Of a stretch of 28,484 nt of DNA, positions 1-10,046 are shown one piece after another. The DNA is taken from NCBI GenBank assembly GCA_016748015.1, contig JAAOMT010000489.1, positions 1-28,484 of the forward strand, written 5' to 3'. The notes beneath the pieces are model-generated. The model was given only the letters and a program-made list of their open reading frames with translations, did not search any database and was not told the origin of the DNA. Position 1 is the first letter of the stretch; the number at the start of each line of letters is the position of its first letter. This stretch comes from Geosiphon pyriformis. Lineage: Eukaryota; Glomeromycota; Glomeromycetes; Archaeosporales; Geosiphonaceae. Made by a program: the position numbers and the translations under genes.

Positions 1-340
1 ATTGAATGCAATTTATTTTGGCCATTTATATAGAGAGTCATTTATATATTTTAATAAAGCTAACTCATTTTGATTGCCTATATTATCGGCGTTTTAAGTA
101 ATATAACCATAATGTTGGTAAGATTTCCCATGTAATGAGGATTTAAGTTTAAATGCTACCTTTTATTTTTTATGCTTTTAGATAAGTGTGTAAAGAGATT
201 CACAATTTAAAGATGAATGTCATAAAAATATTTGAGACCTCCTATATATAGGCTATTGTGGGGTCGTGAGACATTACAAGGAATTTGATTCCGATCCTAC
301 TGAAACGATATTTGAATTTTCATCTCCAAATATTTCCTTT
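1..340 (+). repeat. Left terminal inverted repeat, 340 bp
   Basis: Reading the last 340 bases on the opposite strand reproduces these 340 bases with no mismatch or gap found. Homology stops abruptly after the shared tatttccttt. The repeat is less A+T rich than the gypsy remnants inside. It includes a 12-bp perfect palindrome, CCTATATATAGG, at 241-252, and the first 75 bases of a coding-like stretch that begins near 266. It could be the terminal repeat of a DNA element or a recent inverted duplication. Target-site duplications cannot be seen because the window stops at the repeat ends. Confidence 0.95.
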
Positions 341-703
341 GCACAAAATCATTTTCTAATAGTCAAAAAAAAGAATTCTCTTGTGCATTTGATTTCGCCT
401 ATCACTACCGGTGTCTTAATAAAAAAAGAAAATGATTTCATAATTGGGTCCATCTTGATTTCAAATGTTTGCTAGCATATTAGAATCTGGTAAAAATGTT
501 AGCATACCGTTCAAGGGGAAACGATAAAATGAGAAGGTTATATCTTCATCTAACTAATACCGATGGATAAGTAAAAATTAATAGGACCGACGTTAAATGA
601 GGGTGATGGGATATTTATGACTGATGTAAAACCTAGAGAACAGGTCTCAATTGAGAGTAGTGGGGAAAAGAATGCTGGATTTGTGATATTTGATTTAGCT
701 TAA
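266..703 (+). pseudogene. Broken coding-like fragment crossing the inner edge of the left inverted repeat
   Basis: I do not recognise the protein. An open stretch from a GTG at 266 runs to TAG at 473-475 (69 codons, starting RHYKEFDSDPTETIFEF). Coding-like sequence then continues in other frames: 465-527 (FASILESGKNVSIPFKGKR), 529-570, and 575-703, which returns to the first frame and ends ...GEKNAGFVIFDLA before TAA. Amino-acid composition is mixed rather than A/T-driven, unlike the flanking gypsy remnants, which suggests a former real gene or exon with two frameshifts or unrecognised introns. The first 75 bases lie inside the inverted repeat. The right-hand copy starts the same protein on the minus strand but diverges and stops after about 41 codons. 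The GTG start is arbitrary; an exon beginning after acattacaag is an alternative. Confidence 0.4.
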
Positions 704-1420
704 TTTCAAGTTTAAAATAAAAAATAATAACATATTTAATAAAAACTCTTTTTAAGCAACTACAAAATTTTATTAATTAAATTTGTTATAGGGGTTTTCT
801 TAGCATAGATTTTGTTTTCTTAGTGATGAAAATAAATAGTTTTAAAAAAACTTTACTCTAAAGTTCTTTCCTTTAGATACTTACAAAAAAGATTTAGAAA
901 AATTCACAGCCATATCTGATGAAATATTTAGATATCTTGAGAAAATTTTAGTTTCTATTTTTGCTTTGCACATTTTCGAACTTAATTATTTTCATTATCT
1001 TTTTTGATCTAACAACTTTTATTTCCAATCAAATTACAGTGAAGTTGTAATATTTTTCATTCTCCTCCTTCATTCACTTGTCGTCCTTTCTATTTTGAGG
1101 GTTTCTTGGAATTTTTTATGCATAAATGGTTCAATATTTTCTTTTTTAAAGAATATTAAAAGCGTAATTGTTATCATTCAGCTTTAATAATTGTTATGTT
1201 TAGGACAAACCATTTTAGGTTGATTTAATATTTCTACTCTTTTCACTGAAATATGAGCCTAAAATAAAAACCAGCTATTATTCTTTAAAAAGATTTTTTT
1301 GTGTTTCCAATATACTAGCTAACAAGAAATGAAGTTTCAAGTCCATGAAAATTATAAAATGCATTACTAAAATATAGATTATAAATAAAATTGTACAAAT
1401 TTTCAGTATTATACAAGTTT
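704..1420. other. Unassigned flank between the broken fragment and element B
   Basis: No gene is recognisable. Composition is milder than in the gypsy regions. One open stretch on the plus strand at 846-1007 (53 codons, containing LDTYKKDLEKFTAISDEIF) lacks an ATG start and has a charged, helix-like composition. It could be an exon or chance. The boundary with the decayed element B is gradual, and about 1400 is only an estimate. Confidence 0.3.
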
Positions 1421-1720
1421 TTTCTACTGTATTTAGTTAATGAACTCTATAAAATTAATACTCTAAATTGACTTGTACTTTCAAAGAACAAGACTTACCA
1501 TGTTTAATTCCCAAAAAAAAATTTTAATAATAAAAAACAAGTACCAAGTTATTTTGCTTAAAAAAATGCAAAGACAAATTTTTTATTATCAACCAATAAT
1601 AAAAATTATAATTTTTTTCCTTTTTTTATTTGTATTATTAACTAGCAATATACAAAAACATTATTAAATATATATAAAACTATAACTTCTATTGGAAAAA
1701 AAAGAAGCAAAAACAACAGA
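1420..1720 (-). pseudogene. Element B RNase H-region remnant, weak
   Basis: Downstream of the RT on the minus strand the reading gives a KKGKK...VFAFF segment at about 1640-1560. This fits the connection to RNase H (LLKK..., AF..LK) seen in Ty3/gypsy elements. After that the similarity fades, and the usual TDAS motif is not clearly visible. A 64-codon open stretch on the plus strand at 1473-1667 is lysine/isoleucine low complexity and is not a gene. Confidence 0.4.
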
Positions 1721-2330
1721 ATCTTAAAAACATTTATTAATTGTTTGAACTTTTATACTTTTTTAATTTTGGTTAGATTTAAAAAGATTCTATTATTTAT
1801 TACAAGATGTCTTAAAAACTGAATAAATTGTAATTCGAAAAATAATTTAAAAATAATCTTAAATTTGGTATTTTTAAGAAGATTAAAAACTTTTTAAAGA
1901 TGTTCTAAATATTTATCTTAAGTTTTTAAGTATATAATTATATTATTAAGGTATATAAAAATAAATTTTTGGTGTTTTAATCTAAATACTTTGTCTATTA
2001 ATTTTTAAAATATGAATAGAGCATTTGTTAATTCAAAGAACATAACTATAAATTTATAAGTTTTATATTTTATGATAAATATAATTTTTTTTTGTTAATA
2101 GAATTTATTTTTACTTGTTAAAATCCAGCAATTAAATCAATTGTTGTAAAATATACTAAGCTTTTAAACCAATTAAGAATATTATTAATTTTTAAAAATA
2201 GATATATGTCTTGTTTAATAATAGTATTTAATTGTTAACAATCTATATAAAACCATAGAGTTTTTTCTTTTTTGAATATTACTATAATAAAAATACTTAT
2301 TCACTTTTAATTTCTTATATAAATTCAAGT
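1720..2330 (-). pseudogene. Element B reverse transcriptase remnant (YLNN box)
   Basis: On the minus strand I read WFYIDC-QLNTIIKQDIYLF, then YFTTIDLIAGF-Q, then TYKFIVMFFELTNALFIF, then FIFIYLNNIIIYLKT, then KVFNLLKN. These match in order the Ty3/gypsy RT blocks WRFCxDYRxLN, YFTTIDLxAGFWQ (motif A), MPFGLTNAPATFQ (motif B) and VYLDDIIIYS (motif C). Motif A keeps its Asp. Motif C has both Asp codons changed to AAT (minus-strand reading at 1947-1942), so the enzyme is dead. In-frame stops replace Trp, Gln and Arg positions. The family assignment is secure; the exact lineage is not. Confidence 0.85.
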
Positions 2331-2899
2331 TTTTTTATTTGATCTATTTTTTTTGATAAATTTATTATTTTATTGATTTAATTAATAAGATTTTAAGTCA
2401 AATATTTTTGATTTTAATTATATATTAAATTAAATTTATTCAACCAAAACATTTTTTTTCTTTTAATATTACTGATTTATTTTGAATCAACAGATTTTTA
2501 ATATCGATTTTTCGATTATTTTTACTGAGTTTTTTTTGTTTGATTGTTAAAAATTAGATTTCAAATATTTTTTCTTAAATATTTTTTGTACAGCTTTAAT
2601 TTTTACATTTAAAAATTAGATTAATTGGTTTCCAATTCTCAAAAAAGATAAACATGATTTATATTTATTGTTTAAAGAATAAGAGAATAATTATATCAAT
2701 ATTAAACATATAAATAATATTATTAATAATTTTATTTTGTTTGTCTCAAAGTATTATCTAAACATCTTTCTAAATATATTGTAATATGGCCAATAGATAA
2801 ACTTTTTTTTAACTACCAAATTTTTGCTGTTTGTTTACATATTATTTAATTATTTTTTATTGTTACTAAAAGTATTAAATATTAATTTAGGTTTTTTTT

Positions 2900-3400
2900 C
2901 TTTTTTTTAAAATTATTAAAATCATTATTTTTATTATTTTGTTGCTATTATTATTAAATTACTGTAATAAAAACAGTTTAATGTTGGCATTTAACTATAA
3001 ATTGTTTGTTTTTACTATAAAAAAATTTAAGTTTACAGAATTCATAATTAAAAAAAACTTTTGTCTTTTTTAACTATTTATTTTTAATAATTATAATATG
3101 ATATTTTGCTTTTAATATTTTTATATTAGGTTTAATACAAATTTCATTGATTTGGTTAAGAACAGCTTTAAAAATTCTTAGGCCTTTTTTTTATTGCTAT
3201 AAATATTAGTCATAAATTTAATCAATAATTTGTTAATTTTTCTTTTAATTATATTTAAAAAAGACTGAATTATAATATTAAATAAAAAATTACTATTTAA
3301 TATTAAGTTTATAAAATATTCAGCTACTTTAGTCTTACAAATAAGAGAAGTAATATTATTGCTAAAAGCCAATATTATTTGTTAAGAATAATATTAATTT
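2900..3400 (-). pseudogene. Element B retroviral-type aspartic protease remnant
   Basis: On the minus strand the stretch containing 3372-3178 reads ...VAEYFINLILNSNFLFNIII and continues KRKINKL...MTNIYSNKKKA. This fits a Ty3/gypsy protease whose active-site LDSGSS has become LNSNFL, with the usual INKLLIKF/THGDKK-like spacing after it. Further downstream (about 3170-2930) come QINEICI, ILKAKYHIIIIKNK and NYEFCKL, which match the second half of such proteases (ING-, EAKEYTIIVG-, YEL-). The catalytic Asp is replaced by Asn, consistent with a GAT-to-AAT transition. The 64-codon open stretch at 3178-3372 is a chance survivor of this domain and not a separate gene. Confidence 0.65.
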
Positions 3401-3417
3401 TAAGTTGTTTTTTTTAG

Positions 3418-3421
3418 ATAT
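3418..3421. repeat. Target-site duplication of element A, left copy
   Basis: The 4 bases atat directly precede the TGTTAT start of the left LTR, and atat directly follows the GTAACA end of the right LTR (26933-26936). The element-B reading on the minus strand passes plausibly from one side to the other when A and one copy are removed. Four bases in A+T-rich DNA are weak evidence alone; the LTR ends give the support. Confidence 0.55.
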
Positions 3422-4210
3422 TGTTATTTGCATAAAAAAATCATAAAAATAATAATAATAATATAAATAGCCAATAACAAATTAAAAAATTCCCGAAATT
3501 CTAAAATTTTTAGAAATATTAGCAAAAATGCTAGAAATTTTAAGAATACAAAAAATTGTAAAAATTTCAAAAATTTTTGTACTATAAAGATTTATGTCTA
3601 TATAGCAAAAGTATTAAAAACCAAAAAAAAAGATATTAAGAAACCAAACAAGCTTACTTTAAAATCAGTCTAATATTTATTATCTTTTTAATTAAACTAT
3701 AATCAATTTAATAAAACATAAAATGATTAAAAATTTCATTAGTATTATTTATTAATAAATTTTGACTTATTTTATTGAAATTTAATATTTCAAATATTAG
3801 AATATTATTTACATTTAATTCAACTACTTAAAATACTATTAAAATAATAACTCTTAATTATGATTATTAATAGAATTCTAATTTTTATTTTATTTTTTCT
3901 TATTTTTATTATTATTAATTAATAAAAAAAGCATTAAAATTACAATATTAAAAACTACTTAATAAAAAATGCCAAAAAAAGTATAGATATAGTCATTAAA
4001 ACTAGAATTGTTTTAAAAAAAAATACAAATAGCAATATAAATTAGTTATTATACCAAAATATTTTAGATATTTTAGCAAACAGAATTATATTAAATTCTT
4101 GTTTATTATAAAAAACTCTATTATTAAAATCTTTAAATTATAATAACTACCAATTTGAATACCAAGTTATGAAACTCACAAATTTCAATTACAAAAATCT
4201 ACTCATAATA
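3422..4210 (+). repeat. Left LTR of element A
   Basis: Aligned by eye to 26178-26932 over its whole length. Shared blocks include aatcataaaaataataataat...tataaatagcca, tttattatctttttaattaaactataat, aataaaacataaaat, and ctctatt-ctaaaatctttaaattataat. It starts TGTTAT and ends CTCATAATA, where the right copy ends CTTGTAACA. The left copy has about 80 extra bases near 3960-4060. An imperfect short repeat built on aaatt(c/t)ctagaaat lies at about 3490-3590. No promoter or poly(A) signal could be assigned in this composition. Confidence 0.8.
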
Positions 4211-5730
4211 TTTAATGCTTTTTTTAAAGTATAATCTATAAAAAACAGAATACCAATTAATTATAAACCAGCAAGAATGACAGAATTAAAATTTAGAAAA
4301 ATTAATTATCTAAAATTAGCAAAATTATTATACAAACATTTTTTGGAAAATTTAAAATTAAGCCTTAATTATTTTTTAACAGAATTTCTATTTAATTTTT
4401 ATGTTAACAAAAAAATTTATTAACATAAAAACTATAAAAACTGACTTTTACAAAGCCATTAAAAAATATTTTAGTTACTATTAATTATATAATTTCACAA
4501 TTATATTTGCAAAAATTTATTTAATTATAAATATTTCAAAAAATATTTTTATTTATAACAAAAAATCTGTAATTCAGTTAAATATTAACTATGATTTTCA
4601 AAAAAATAGTTTCATTATTAAAACTGTTATAATATTATATATTTAATAATATTATTTAAATTTTACTAAAAACTGTATTTATATTTATACTTAAACAAAA
4701 ACTTATCTTTCAAAGTCATTCTAAAAACAGTTATCTACTAAGAAAATATAAAAAATATTTTAAAAAATTCTAATTAAAATTAGTCATATTAATATTATTA
4801 CAATTATTATTACTAAAATTAAATTTTATCTATAACAATAATTAAAAAGATATAAAATTAGAAAAAAAAATTAAGGTTAAAAAGCAAATAAAAAAAACTC
4901 AATTTTAAATTCAATTATATTTTAAACTTTAATATATTAAATCTTAAAATTTATTTAGACTTTAATATATTCAATTACCCTAGTAAATTTACTACTGACA
5001 ATAACTATTGGTTTAATATTTTTATTAAAACACTTATCTTTTTTATCAACAATAATAATGACTTATATACTGATTATTAAATTAAAAAAATTTACTGGCA
5101 AAGAAAATAAAATTTAAATATAATTAAATAATAATAAAAAAACTATTATTGTTAATAATTAGGATAATATCAAAACTTTTAGACAATTTCATACTTTTTT
5201 TAAGATATAATTAACTTATAAAATCTGTGTTATTTAACAACTTTAAAATAGCATTTTTATAATACTTATATAATTACAACAATATTATTTAGTTACAAAA
5301 GTAATTTAACATTATTAAAAAAAATACAGTAAAGCAATTATTACATATCTAAAATAATTTTATTATTATTTATGTTAAAATTAGATAATTAACATCTGCT
5401 ACTATATAGCATCACAAATTTTAAACCAACTTATTAAAAAATTATGCAGCAGTATTTTTTAATAAATATGTTTATTATATTTAACAGATTTCTAAACAGT
5501 AATTATATTGGCCCAAAATTTCAAATTAGTTAAACTTAAAACTAACTATAAATTTAATAATAAACAGATTATTTGAATTAAATACCAAATTAATACAACT
5601 TAATAATAATATTAATCAAAAAATATAAAAATATTTAATTAATAATTAAGTTATATATTAATTTTCATAATATTATGAAAATTAATAAAACAATAATTAT
5701 TTTTAAAACCAATTAATTATTATTATTATC
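4211..5730 (+). pseudogene. Element A gag region, N-terminal part (decayed)
   Basis: This lies between the left LTR and LINE-1 in the position expected of gag. Stops are dense, and no single domain can be named with certainty. Stretches such as 4280-4420 (RMTELKFRKINYLKLAK) and the region around 5040-5250 look like decayed coding sequence. The region must be gag or leader, because the zinc knuckle of the same element follows immediately once LINE-1 is removed. A primer-binding site after 4210 could not be recognised. Confidence 0.5.
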
Positions 5731-5737
5731 AAATTAA
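5731..5737. repeat. Target-site duplication of LINE-1, left copy
   Basis: aaattaa here and at 12480-12486 flank LINE-1 exactly. With one copy removed, the gag reading continues as ...YYYYQIKFCYYC, leading directly into the zinc knuckle. That supports this as the true insertion joint. Confidence 0.65.
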
Positions 5738-5901
5738 TGGTAAAAAAAAACCCATGAATGTTAAAACTTCTTTCTTTCTTTCGTCCCAAATTTCCAAAAA
5801 AGAGTTAAAAGTTTTAGTGAAAGAAGTTTTTAGCCATTTAGTATAACAAATCCAAACCATTTTTTGATTTCGAGGCCACTATTGGCCCTACTATTGCTGT
5901 T

Positions 5902-7679
5902 ATGAAGAAGATTGCAAAAGATTCTGGTGCTGGTGGTAGTTTTAGATCTGTCCTATCAAGAAAAAAAAGAAAGGGTGGTGTTTTGGCTGAGAGTATTTTA
6001 GTAGAAGGGGGTGTTATTGAAACAACTGGAAATCACTCACAAAATTCTGAGACTGGTGATATTACCGAGTCTGAGAGTGTTGACATGGAGGAAGAGTGCC
6101 TTATTGAGAAGACCAGTATCAATTATAGTGAAAGGGATGTATTTGATAGTGGGGATCTCAACCAAACACCGAAAAGCTCAGATATCAAAATTAAGACCAA
6201 GAAAGTATTGGGCAAACCACTGGGCAAAATCAACTTTGAAGATGGTTTTGATAATAATGATTTTCTGGATGAGTCTGCCCTTTTTCCACCTCCTCTTCTG
6301 CTTAAACTTTCAGTTCATGTTTCTGTTCACAAATCCTTCACTTTGGATATCAATTTGGTGGCCATTGCTGGGAAATCCTCTCAGAAAAAATTGAATTTTA
6401 TTAAAAAAATTTTTTCAGATGTGAATAGTTTTGAGAGGGCTTTTACCTCCTCAAAATTTGGTGGGATAATTTGTGTGACTTTTACTTCTGAAATGGCGAT
6501 GATGGCTGTGGAAAAATTGGCTTATGATTGTGGTGTTGTGGTAAACACTGATCTTAAACATCTGGTAAACAATTGTACAAATCAAAATATTGATTAAGGA
6601 GATTCCTGTTGGTACATCGATTGAGGCAGTGCGCACAGCTGTTTTCGAATTTGGGGTTGTTGTGTTGATCAAAATGCAGTTAGTAGGGCTGTGGCAAAAA
6701 ACAATTGTCACTTTGAGAGATTCTGATTAGGCTGATTTGTTGGCATCTAAGTAGTCTATCCTTATCAAGAAAGATGCAGTCTGAGTGGCCAGAGCTGATG
6801 TGGATAAACAGACATGGAATTCCAAAGATGAGTTTAAGGTGTTGCTTTACACTTTTTTTGTGAAAACCAATACACATAATCTTTGAGATTTTATTGGTTC
6901 AGTGGGTGGGAAAACATGTGTCATCAAGTGCAATTCAGTTAACTACAGTTGGGCACACTGCACCACAGTGTGTTTTGAGTCTGAAAGCAATCTAAATTGG
7001 GCTCTGACTAACACTCCATTAGTTGCACCTGTTTGCTGCTTTGTGTTCTTCTTGCAATTTTCTTGGTCATACATCTAGGAATTGTAAATCAGCTGGTGTG
7101 TTTTCAAGTCCAAAAGGCAAGAGGGCTCCTCTCTCAGCTCAGGATCAGTTTAGATTGGTAAAGATTTATGAAAGAAAGTCTGCTCTTGTTTCTCATCTTT
7201 TGGCTTTTGGTGGGAAGACTTGGGCATTAATGGTTGGCTCTATTCTTTCAGGCACTTTTCTTGGATACAACTCTTAGCTTGGTTCCATTAGAAATGGTAA
7301 ACCTTTCTCTCCAGTGGTAAATGATTTGAAAAAATGTTTGGTTAGCATTGAAAGCAGTCTTGTCAGCCTTGTGAGACAAATTGGTGAGTTGGCTAAGAGG
7401 TTGGAATTATTCATGTCGGCAGTTTCCCAGTCTAGCTCTGGATGTCAGCTGCCAGTAACCCTCTCATTGCAGAATCAAGGGGAGGATATAGTGATGGGAG
7501 TGGGTTTGAGTAATGCCACTAGTAACAAGACTGCTGCTGTTTTGGGTTCAACTGCTTCATCTGAGATTGTGAAATTGGAAAACATGTTGGAAGGTCTCTT
7601 TGCTTTGGTCATGAGCCTATCAGCATGCTTGGATGGTTTGGCTTTGGCAGGTAGTGCTCCTTCTCTACCTCTTTCTTAA
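5902..7679 (+). pseudogene. LINE-1 ORF1, gag-like RNA-binding protein with CCHC zinc knuckle (broken)
   Basis: This is the presumed nucleic-acid chaperone of the LINE ribonucleoprotein. The open segments are 5902-6597 (231 codons, with basic SRKKRKGG near residue 20), 7023-7277 and 7314-7679; between 6598 and 7022 the frame is lost. A zinc knuckle CSSC-x4-H-x4-C is intact at 7044-7085. Residues beyond it are Ser/Leu-rich and helical. The ATG at 5902 may not be the original start: codons upstream are in frame and conserved in LINE-2 (NKSK..F...TIG..IAV), but here a TAG stands where LINE-2 has CAG, and LINE-2 has ATA in place of this ATG. Two stops and at least two frameshifts make it non-functional. 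Confidence 0.75.
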
Positions 7680-7705
7680 TGAGTAGCCTGGTATAGAAAA
7701 TTGTC

Positions 7706-8755
7706 ATGTGTAATGTTTGTGGGTTGAACAATCCTGTAAAGCAAGATGATATCATTTGTTGGCACAAAAATATGAACAATTTGGTTTTTATTTTTATGGA
7801 GTTGAAACTTAAAGGGAAAGTTCATCTATGGTTGACCAACAAATTTGATGGTGTTTGGGTTTTTACTTCTGGTCTAGATTTTGGTTCTTTGGGTGCTGAT
7901 GTGTTGATTGTCATAAATTCTTCTTTAGCAAAACACGTTTACAAGATCTCTAAGGTGCCTGGTTGGCTCCTATCCATCAAGTTGCTTTTCAAAAATAAAC
8001 TTTCAGTGTCTATTTTGGGGCTCTATGCTGGTGCTTCATCAGTGGTTCGGTTTTCTCAGACTGGTGAAATCAACTCTCTCATTGCTAAAGCCGTTAATGA
8101 GGCTTTTTTTGTTGTCTTTGATGGTGATTTTAATGAAGATAGTTCTCAAAAGTGTGCAAGTTTCAAAAAGTGCTTTGAGTTGAGATTGGTTAACTTTTTG
8201 ATTAAAAGCCTGGCCATTAAGATGCCCACTTGGGCAAATTTTAAGGGTGTCATGAAAACTATTGATTACGTGTTTGTTTCACTAAATCTGGTTAATTCTT
8301 TGGTACATCATGGTGTTTCAGATGTCAGTAAATATTTTAATGCAGACCACCAGGCTGTGTCTGTGTCTGTAGACCTGGACAGTTTATTAGATACACACTT
8401 GTTTTCTCTTCGCAAGCAGACAAATAAAGATCATTGGAAATTTGATGTCAAAAATGCCAGTAAGACTAAATGGCTTGAGTTTAAGAATGCTATGGCTGCT
8501 AATACTATTATGTTTTCAGGTGCATTTGGTGTTGCTGTGAAGTTTTCTGATCTTGGCACTATGTGGAACATCATTTGTAAGATCATGGTTCTCTCAGCTG
8601 GTGGTGCTTTCAAGAAAAGATGGTTCAAAGGTTTTGATATAATTTGCAATAAAGTGTTGTCTAGGTTTCATAAGCTGGAGCTGTTGGTTTCTAAGCTGGT
8701 GAAGGCTTCTCATTTGAGTTTTAGTGTTAGTTTTGCTTTGCTTTTGGGTACATAA
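7706..8755 (+). CDS. LINE-1 AP-like endonuclease segment of ORF2
   Basis: This 349-codon open segment carries an exonuclease-endonuclease-phosphatase fold with all recognisable catalytic residues present. They are Asn in CNVCGLNN (residues 2-9), Glu32 in MELKLK, Asp141 and Asn143 in DGDFNED, Asp187 in TIDYVFVS, and the Asp214-His215 pair in ADHQAV. In this family the domain nicks target DNA to prime reverse transcription. The remaining part, to residue 349, is the linker toward RT (LEFKNA, KRWFKGFD, SRFHKLELLVSKLVKASHL). This is the best-preserved domain in the window, though it is cut off from the RT by stops, so the segment probably has no current function. The start is an ATG that may have arisen from ACG. 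Confidence 0.85.
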   Translation: MCNVCGLNNPVKQDDIICWHKNMNNLVFIFMELKLKGKVHLWLTNKFDGVWVFTSGLDFGSLGADVLIVINSSLAKHVYKISKVPGWLLSIKLLFKNKLSVSILGLYAGASSVVRFSQTGEINSLIAKAVNEAFFVVFDGDFNEDSSQKCASFKKCFELRLVNFLIKSLAIKMPTWANFKGVMKTIDYVFVSLNLVNSLVHHGVSDVSKYFNADHQAVSVSVDLDSLLDTHLFSLRKQTNKDHWKFDVKNASKTKWLEFKNAMAANTIMFSGAFGVAVKFSDLGTMWNIICKIMVLSAGGAFKKRWFKGFDIICNKVLSRFHKLELLVSKLVKASHLSFSVSFALLLGT

Positions 8756-9287
8756 AACAATCTTGACTCTGTTGGTGCTTTGACAGTAAGATCTATGTTT
8801 TTTTCTGGTGCTAAATTTGATGACATTCGTTCTGCTCTGGCCAAAGCAAAGAAGTTATACTGCTCTTCTAAATTGCTGGAGTCCAAGCACGCTGAAGAAT
8901 CTCACATTAGACAGGTTATTACCAATAGGATGGAGAGTTTTGAACTGAATAAGAGTCGTACAATCAGAAGTGTGTTAGAATGTCCCTTTCGCAAAGTGGT
9001 TTTGGATCATCTGGTTGTGGACAATGAGTTAGTTCTTGAACCTGATTTGGTTAGGTCCAAGGTAGATGCTATCATAGAAGAATAGGAAGTATGTGGTGGT
9101 TGATAATATTTCTGATACTTGGTCTTATCAATACCAACCTTTGGACTATGTCTTTGATGATGCTTTTTCTGGGGTGATGAGTAAAATTGATTTTGATAAG
9201 TTGCATTATGTGATAACCAATCTTCCAGATAGAAAAGCTGCTGGTCTCTTGGGCATCTCTAATAAGCTTTAGAAATGTTGCAATAAG

Positions 9288-10046
9288 TTGGTTTTGGGTT
9301 TGCTTTTGGTTTTTTTGAATTCTTGTTTGTCTTGTGAGTTGGTGTCTGGTCCTTGGAAGAAAGCTTGGGTTTCAATAATTCCCAAACCTTATGAGTGGAA
9401 GGGTGTTCTCATGAATACTCGTCCTATTGCCTTGATCAAAACAGCTCACAAGATTCTTTTAGATAAGATCTCACTGGCTTACAGCTCATATGATGTTCTG
9501 TGTAGTGACAATTTTTCAGTTCTAAAGGGTACAACAACTCAGTCTCTTATTTTTGCGGTTGGCTTGGTAATTGAGGATGCTTTGGAAAAAAACTGGGAAC
9601 TTTGGCTTGTTCTACAGAACATGTGGAAGGCATATGATTCAGTTGGCTGGGAGCATTTTAAGAAGAGCTTGGTCAGAATCAAAATGTGTAGTAAATTTGT
9701 TTGCTTTTTTGGTAGTATTTATAGGGACCAAACCAACTGTGTCATGACAGATTTTGGTTTAATAGATGATTACCGGGTGTTTGATGGATTGGACCAAGGT
9801 GAAGTTTTTTCCTCTCTGCTGTGGCGCATATTTTATGATTCTCTTTTGTGTGAAGTCAAGCATCAAGAGAGTGTGTATAGTTATAGGCTCAATTCTTATT
9901 TTGTTTTTGGGAGTGGTCACACTGAGTCTCAGACTGGGTTTTCTACTTTTCTTGCTGCTGGTGCTTTTGTTGATGATACTATTTGGGTTGGTAGCAGTCA
10001 GACTGCTACTCAGCATATTCTTATTGTTGCTAGTGAATTTTTTTGA
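9288..10046 (+). CDS. LINE-1 reverse transcriptase segment of ORF2, with motif A Asp-to-Asn
   Basis: This 252-codon open segment covers RT core motifs: PWKKAWVSIIPKP, NTRPIALIKTAHKIL, FSVLKGTTTQS, motif A region LVLQNMWKAYDSVG, GLDQGEVFSSLLWRIFYD (motif B region) and AFVDDTIWVGSS (motif C, Asp-Asp at 9972-9977 intact). The first catalytic Asp of motif A is expected in the QDM position, but the codon at 9618-9620 is AAC (Asn), so polymerase activity should be lost. The same N is present in LINE-2. The RT frame also extends upstream to about 9093, behind a TAG at 9270-9272 in place of Trp. It stops at a TGA where the reading SEFF-x-NN-ISIN continues. Confidence 0.85.
   Translation: MVLGLLLVFLNSCLSCELVSGPWKKAWVSIIPKPYEWKGVLMNTRPIALIKTAHKILLDKISLAYSSYDVLCSDNFSVLKGTTTQSLIFAVGLVIEDALEKNWELWLVLQNMWKAYDSVGWEHFKKSLVRIKMCSKFVCFFGSIYRDQTNCVMTDFGLIDDYRVFDGLDQGEVFSSLLWRIFYDSLLCEVKHQESVYSYRLNSYFVFGSGHTESQTGFSTFLAAGAFVDDTIWVGSSQTATQHILIVASEFF

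Larger units (their letters stand above)
1420..3417 (-). mobile_element. Element B: decayed Ty3/gypsy pol (downstream half), minus strand
   Basis: Read on the minus strand with stops and frameshifts ignored, this stretch gives protease, then RT, then RNase H in Ty3/gypsy order. The upstream part of the same element is at about 26937-27610, because element A inserted between them with a 4-bp duplication (atat at 3418-3421 and 26933-26936). Integrase was not found, so the 3' end is missing or unrecognisable, and no LTRs were identified. The left boundary is approximate. B is a different lineage from A: the protease and RT readings differ, and no dUTPase was seen in B. Confidence 0.75.

Noticed and set aside
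1473-1667. 64-codon plus-strand ORF
   Set aside because: Lys/Ile/Leu low-complexity reading on the opposite strand to the decayed element B; no start context or domain.
3178-3372. 64-codon minus-strand ORF as a gene
   Set aside because: It is a surviving open stretch of the element B protease, with the active-site region inside it.
3480-3600. CRISPR-like or satellite array of short A+T repeats in the LTR
   Set aside because: Units are imperfect, about 9 bases with no spacers, and the same array occurs in the other LTR.
720-5737. Mitochondrial or linear plasmid DNA, suggested by extreme A+T content
   Set aside because: The readable proteins are gypsy protease, RT and RNase H, and no organellar genes or tRNAs appear.
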